From positions 1-44,645 of the forward strand of contig CAYSUS010000058.1 of the NCBI GenBank assembly GCA_964434165.1: a DNA stretch of 44,645 nt, written 5' to 3'. Numbering within the stretch: position 1 is the first letter of the stretch; each line of letters opens with the position of its first letter. Shown piece after piece: positions 41,407-44,645 of the stretch. Below the pieces are notes generated by a model. That model ran no database searches, was not told the DNA's origin, and worked only from the letters and a program-made list of their open reading frames with translations. The position numbers were made by a program, and so were the translations under genes. This DNA comes from CAYSUS01 sp964434165. Lineage in GTDB: Bacteria > Planctomycetota > Planctomycetia > Pirellulales > Thermoguttaceae.

Positions 41407-42858
41407 ATGAGATACAACCGTTCTACGATGGCCTGCCTGTTCTGCCTCCTCTGTGCGATGCCCTGCTCGCTCGCTCTTGCTGAGAGAGCGCAACCGGCGG
41501 AGCGTCCCAACTTCGTGTTCTTTCTCGTGGACGACCTCGGGTGGGCCGACCTGGGCTGCTATGGCAGCACCTTCCACGAGACGCCCCACATCGACGGCTT
41601 GGGCGCCTCGGGCATGAAGTTCACCCATGCCTACGCGGCCTGTCCGGTCTGCTCGCCGACCCGGGCGAGCATCATGACCGGGCGCCACCCCGTGCGCGTG
41701 GACATCACCGACTGGATCCCAGGGATGAGCGCCTCCCGCGCGCGGAACGCGAAGTTCAAGCAAGTCGAGGACCGCGAGAACCTGGCCCTGGAGGAGGTCA
41801 CCATCGCCGAGGTCCTCAAGCAGAACGGCTACCAGACGTTCTTCGCCGGCAAGTGGCACCTGGGCGGCGAGGGCCACTGGCCCACCGATCAGGGCTTCGA
41901 CGTCAACATCGGCGGCTGCGACAAGGGCTCGCCGCCGGGCGGGTACTACGCGCCGTGGAAGAACCCCAACCTAAAAGCCAACCACGAGGGTGAATACCTC
42001 ACCGAGCGGCTCACCGAGGAATCGCTCGAATTCCTCCGGAAGCGCGATCTTAATCGCCCGTTCCTGCTCCATCTCTCCTACTACAACGTCCACACGCCCA
42101 TCACGCCGTACAGGAAGCGGTTCGAGCACTTCCGGGGCAAAGCCGCTAAGCAAATCCAGGACCCCACGCCGGTCCGCGACGAGCACGAGGGCACGACCCG
42201 GCTGCGCCAGGACAACCCGGCCTACGCCTCGATGGTCGCAGCCGTGGACGACAGCGTGGGGCAGATCCTCGCCAGGCTCGACGAGCTCAAGCTGACCGGC
42301 CGCACCGTCGTGTTCTTCTTCTCCGACAACGGCGGGCTGAGCACGCTCCGCCGCCCGGGACCGACCTGCAACCTCCCCCTGCGCGCCGGCAAGGGCTGGC
42401 TCTACGAGGGCGGCGTGCGCGAGCCGCTGATCATTCGGGCCCCCGGGGTGGCCAGCCCCGGCAGCGTGTCGCACGTGCCGGTGGTGAGCATGGACTTCTT
42501 CCCCACGATGCTCGAGTTGGCCGGGCTGCCGCTCATGCCTGACCGGCACGCCGACGGAATGAGCCTCGTGCCGCTTCTGAAAGGCGGGACCGGCCTGCCG
42601 CCGCGGGCCCTGTACTGGCACTACCCGCACTACCACGGCTCGACCTGGACGCCCGGCGCCTCGATCCGCGAAGGCGACTGGAAGCTGATCGAGTTCTATC
42701 ACTGGGGCAAGGTGGAGCTTTACGACCTCAAGACCGATCCCGGCGAAAAGCGCGACCTGAGCGAGAAGAATCCCACGAAGGCCGCCGAGCTGCGCGACAG
42801 CCTTCGCGCTTGGCAGCGCAAGTTGGGCGCGAAGATGCCGCAGCCGATCGAGCGGTAA
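41407..42858 (+). CDS. secreted arylsulfatase-type sulfatase
   Basis: 483 aa. ATG at 41407 with GAGGAGG upstream and a signal peptide (about residues 1-26, cut near ALA-ER). PNFVFFLVDDLGWADLGCYGS is the sulfatase N-terminal metal site. The formylglycine motif is C82-S-P-T-R followed by ASIMTGR. Then come the substrate/metal segments TFFAGKWHLGGEGHWP and FFFSDNGGLST, LPLRAGKGWLYEGGVREPLIIRAPG and the C-terminal ELYDLKTDPGEKRDLSEKNP. It resembles the N-acetylgalactosamine-6-sulfatase/arylsulfatase A group common in planctomycetes; the substrate is probably a sulfated polysaccharide. It needs a formylglycine-generating enzyme encoded elsewhere. It is monocistronic, flanked on both sides by CGCGACCGTGAGGG-type sequence. 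Confidence 0.94.
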   Translation: MRYNRSTMACLFCLLCAMPCSLALAERAQPAERPNFVFFLVDDLGWADLGCYGSTFHETPHIDGLGASGMKFTHAYAACPVCSPTRASIMTGRHPVRVDITDWIPGMSASRARNAKFKQVEDRENLALEEVTIAEVLKQNGYQTFFAGKWHLGGEGHWPTDQGFDVNIGGCDKGSPPGGYYAPWKNPNLKANHEGEYLTERLTEESLEFLRKRDLNRPFLLHLSYYNVHTPITPYRKRFEHFRGKAAKQIQDPTPVRDEHEGTTRLRQDNPAYASMVAAVDDSVGQILARLDELKLTGRTVVFFFSDNGGLSTLRRPGPTCNLPLRAGKGWLYEGGVREPLIIRAPGVASPGSVSHVPVVSMDFFPTMLELAGLPLMPDRHADGMSLVPLLKGGTGLPPRALYWHYPHYHGSTWTPGASIREGDWKLIEFYHWGKVELYDLKTDPGEKRDLSEKNPTKAAELRDSLRAWQRKLGAKMPQPIER

Positions 42859-42866
42859 GGACAGGG

Positions 42867-42880
42867 CGCGACCGTGAGGG
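42867..42880 (+). repeat. dispersed 20-bp element, partial copy
   Basis: CGCGACCGTGAGGG, matching 14 bases of the element, inverted relative to copy B on the other side of the sulfatase. A GCCCCGGAGC 31 bases later likewise mirrors GCTCCGGGGC next to copy B. Confidence 0.45.
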
Positions 42881-43055
42881 TGAGGGATTCGGCAGGCATG
42901 GACGGCTGCGCCCCGGAGCGGCGAACATGAGGGAGCGGTCACGTGGCCGAAGTTCCCGTCGATGGTAGTAGAAACGCACGGTGCGTACCGCCGATTCCCC
43001 TGCCGTGGTGGGTCTCTTCTTGGGAAGGTTGGGTCCTGCTGACGCGTGCTGACGC

Positions 43056-43073
43056 CGCCGTGGCTCCACGGCG
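43056..43073. repeat. inverted repeat downstream of sulfatase
   Basis: CGCCGTGG-CT-CCACGGCG, perfect 8-bp arms, about 200 bases after the sulfatase stop. Confidence 0.4.
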
Positions 43074-43135
43074 ATTCCAGCGGGCGCCTGCCACACCGCA
43101 CGTGGGGAGCGTCTCTCGCCGCCAACGCGACGCCG

Positions 43136-43165
43136 TTGACAGCCCCGCCGCCATGATGGTCAAAT
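43136..43165 (+). promoter_or_regulatory. candidate promoter for galE
   Basis: Perfect TTGACA (43136-43141), 18-bp spacer, TCAAAT (43160-43165), 58 bases before the ATG. Confidence 0.5.
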
Positions 43166-43223
43166 GCGGACTTTGCCCGCGGCGGCTGGGAGTCGGCGTG
43201 CGGCTTGGTAAGAGAGATCCCGA

Positions 43224-44228
43224 ATGAACGTAATGGTCGCCGGCGGGGCCGGGTACATCGGGTCGCACGCCACGAAGCAGTTGATCGAGGCCGGACATCG
43301 CGTCCTGGTCGTGGACAACCTCGCCCGGGGCCACCGTCAGGCCATACATCCTGCGGCCGACTTCCACCAGCTCGACCTGCTCCAGACCGAGCGCCTGGCC
43401 GAGCTTCTTCGCGTCTTCCGCGCCGATTGCGTCATGCACTTCGCGGCCCTGGCGTACGTGGGCGAATCGGTCGAAGAGCCGCTAGCCTACTACCGCAACA
43501 ACACCTCCGGCACGGTGAGCCTCCTGGAGGCGATGCAGCAGTCCGGGGTCGAGCGGATCGTGTTCAGCTCCACCTGCGCGACGTACGGGGAGCCCGAGCA
43601 CATGCCGATTGTGGAGACCATGCCCCAAGAGCCGATCAACCCTTACGGGTGGTCGAAGTGGTGCGTGGAGCGGGTGCTCCGCGACTGCGCTGAAGCCGAT
43701 CCGGACTTCTCCTTCGTGGCGCTGAGGTATTTCAACGTGGCTGGGGCCGCCGCCGATGGATCGTTGGGCGAGGACCACGACCCGGAGACCCACATCATCC
43801 CCGTCCTTCTTCAGACCGCGCTGGGACTGCGCGATTCGATGACGATCTTCGGCAACGATTACCCAACCCCCGACGGCACGTGCATCCGCGACTACATCTA
43901 CGTCGAGGATCTCTGCGACGCCCACATCTTGGCGATGGAAGCCCTGGAGCCGGGCGACCAGCGGTTCTACAACCTGGGGATCGGCCGGGGCTATTCGGTG
44001 CGCGAGGTTTACGACGCGGCCTGCGGCGTGACGGGCAGGCGAATCGCGGTGGAGTACGGCCCGCGCCGCCCCGGCGACCCGCCCGAACTGTACGCAGACG
44101 CTACGCGGATCCAGCGCGATCTGGGCTGGTCCGCCCGCCTGGTCAATCTGGAGGAGATCGTGGCTTCGGCCTGGCGGTGGCTGGAGAAGCACCCGCGGGG
44201 TTACGAGGACGCGGGCGAGTCGGGCTGA
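43224..44228 (+). CDS. galE: UDP-glucose 4-epimerase
   Basis: 334 aa, normal length. ATG at 43224 with AAGAGAGAT upstream. An extended short-chain dehydrogenase: NAD-binding GGAGYIGSH (residues 7-15), LDLLQTERL, the HFAALAYVGESV motif, Ser/Thr in FSSTCATYGEP and catalytic Tyr141-x3-Lys145 in NPYGWSKW. These are followed by RYFNVAGAAADGSLGEDH and the substrate-side RDYIYVEDLCDAH and GIGRGYSVREV. It interconverts UDP-glucose and UDP-galactose for surface polysaccharides and galactose use; activity on UDP-GlcNAc cannot be excluded. It appears monocistronic. Confidence 0.96.
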   Translation: MNVMVAGGAGYIGSHATKQLIEAGHRVLVVDNLARGHRQAIHPAADFHQLDLLQTERLAELLRVFRADCVMHFAALAYVGESVEEPLAYYRNNTSGTVSLLEAMQQSGVERIVFSSTCATYGEPEHMPIVETMPQEPINPYGWSKWCVERVLRDCAEADPDFSFVALRYFNVAGAAADGSLGEDHDPETHIIPVLLQTALGLRDSMTIFGNDYPTPDGTCIRDYIYVEDLCDAHILAMEALEPGDQRFYNLGIGRGYSVREVYDAACGVTGRRIAVEYGPRRPGDPPELYADATRIQRDLGWSARLVNLEEIVASAWRWLEKHPRGYEDAGESG

Positions 44229-44426
44229 CCCGCCACCGGCTTCGCGCCGCGTTGTCATCGCGCTGCACTGCACATTGGTTAACGATACTGTTCAATCGGA
44301 GGCCGTACGGCCGCTTCTGTTCGCGGCAGGGTTTTGTCATGAGCGACCAGCCGCCAGGGGGCTTCTACCGCAAGCTATTCTGAATATTGCACTTACGGCA
44401 TGGCAGGTTGAGCCGGAAGCGGGGCC
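44229..44426. other. region between galE and the terminal RNA-like segment
   Basis: No conserved protein is visible. It contains a 14-codon open frame (44339-44383) and AT-richer stretches. If the following RNA is a mobile intron, this would be its 5' flank. Confidence 0.4.
44339..44383 (+). other. 14-residue open frame, possible leader or gene fragment
   Basis: ATG at 44339 with CAGGG seven bases upstream encodes MSDQPPGGFYRKLF and stops. It could be a leader peptide, the start of a broken gene, or chance. Low confidence. Confidence 0.2.
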
Positions 44427-44645
44427 GTGCTACCTCGGTGCAACCCCACAGGAAACGCCCCGCGGGTCACTTGACGGCGAGCGCGAGATTTCGATTCCGA
44501 GGGCCGGTTAGCCCGGAGGTGAGCCGCTTGCGCTGTTGCTCGGGAGACGGCTTTTCGGCAGGGCGCAAGGCCGCGCGGGTAGCGTGGGAGGGGCGGGACC
44601 CGGTGGAGATCGCCGGGAGCGGCCCGGCGAGGGCGCCCGGCCCCG
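44427..44645 (+). ncRNA. candidate structured RNA, possibly 5' end of a group II intron
   Basis: From 44427 the sequence loses any protein-like frame and becomes rich in nested stems. CTTGCGC (44527-44533) pairs with GCGCAAG (44563-44569) and encloses a second helix (CTGTTG with CGGCAG). Others are GGGC (44501-44504) with GCCC (44511-44514), and CCCGG with CCGGG near 44599-44618. The segment could begin with GTGCT, close to the GUGYG 5' end of group II introns. Phrases such as GGTTAGCCC, GGTGAGCCGC and GGGAGAC remind me of domain I of bacterial group II introns, though I recall this without a database check. A maturase gene would be expected several hundred bases further right, outside the window. 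Confidence 0.35.

Larger units (their letters stand above)
42859..43223. other. intergenic region, 365 bp
   Basis: It contains a partial copy of the 20-bp element (42867-42880), a hairpin (43056-43073) and the galE promoter candidate (43136-43165). No gene was recognised. Confidence 0.5.

Noticed and set aside
42859..43223. Riboswitch upstream of galE
   Set aside because: Only a simple hairpin and a promoter candidate are visible; no conserved aptamer core was recognised.
1..44645. CRISPR array
   Set aside because: No series of regularly spaced identical repeats was found; the repeats seen are two- or three-copy intergenic elements.
44229..44645. RNase P RNA, tmRNA or SRP RNA at the right edge
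   Set aside because: Their hallmark sequences (for example GAGGAAAGTCC of RNase P RNA) are absent in the visible part.

Overview
The window is a high-GC (by eye mid to upper 60s %) bacterial chromosome segment. It almost certainly comes from a Planctomycetota member of the Pirellulales type. The evidence is the family mix: a DUF1501 protein next to a secreted pre-peptidase-C (PPC) domain protein, two Cys-type sulfatases, a Tat-exported GFO/IDH/MocA oxidoreductase, a Tat-exported sugar-isomerase-like TIM barrel, a CE15-type esterase, and a planctomycete-style DnaA and argB-argD-argF cluster. Genes are mostly single or in short runs on both strands, separated by small intergenic regions that hold hairpins and plausible sigma70-type promoters (TTGnnn - 16 to 18 bp - TAnnnT).

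Layout. 1-4.3 kb: 3' part of a DUF1501 protein, a secreted zinc-ribbon/PPC protein and a proline-rich secreted protein. 4.3-8.4 kb: a secreted TPR protein, a radical-SAM protein of the spore photoproduct lyase family and a tRNA-Arg(TCG), in somewhat lower-GC DNA. 8.7-11.7 kb: sulfatase and MocA-type oxidoreductase. 11.7-14.6 kb: an HTH protein with an unknown C-terminal domain and dnaA. 14.9-18.8 kb: GNAT acetyltransferase, PDZ protein and two unknown proteins transcribed divergently. 18.8-22.1 kb: arginine operon argB-argD-argF under a near-consensus promoter. 22.3-24.9 kb: large secreted glycoside-hydrolase-like protein. 25.1-29.7 kb: two-component cluster (PAS-PAS kinase, single-domain receiver, and a receiver/PAS/PAS/HisKA_3 kinase that appears split by a one-base frameshift). 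29.7-34.8 kb: VIT1/CCC1 transporter, sodium:solute symporter, AraD-type aldolase/epimerase, citrate synthase. 35.0-41.1 kb: CE15-like esterase, TIM-barrel protein, CHASE4-HAMP-PAS sensor without an output domain, molybdenum-carrier-like protein, tandem-TM2 protein and NAD(P)H:quinone oxidoreductase. 41.4-44.6 kb: second sulfatase, galE, and a folded RNA-like region at the right edge that may be the start of a group II intron.

Read together, the secreted sulfatases, esterase, glycosidase-like protein, MocA oxidoreductase, TIM-barrel isomerase, SSS symporter and AraD-type enzyme suggest degradation of complex, partly sulfated or uronic-acid-containing polysaccharides, with citrate synthase and galE linking to central metabolism. 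This is inference from family content; they are not one operon. The items most worth a second look are the frameshifted receiver-kinase, the terminal structured RNA, the duplicated protein with a four-cysteine tail at 18.1 kb, the secreted protein with a zinc ribbon, the HTH protein with an unknown sensor-like domain, and a dispersed 20-bp element found upstream of two secreted-enzyme genes.
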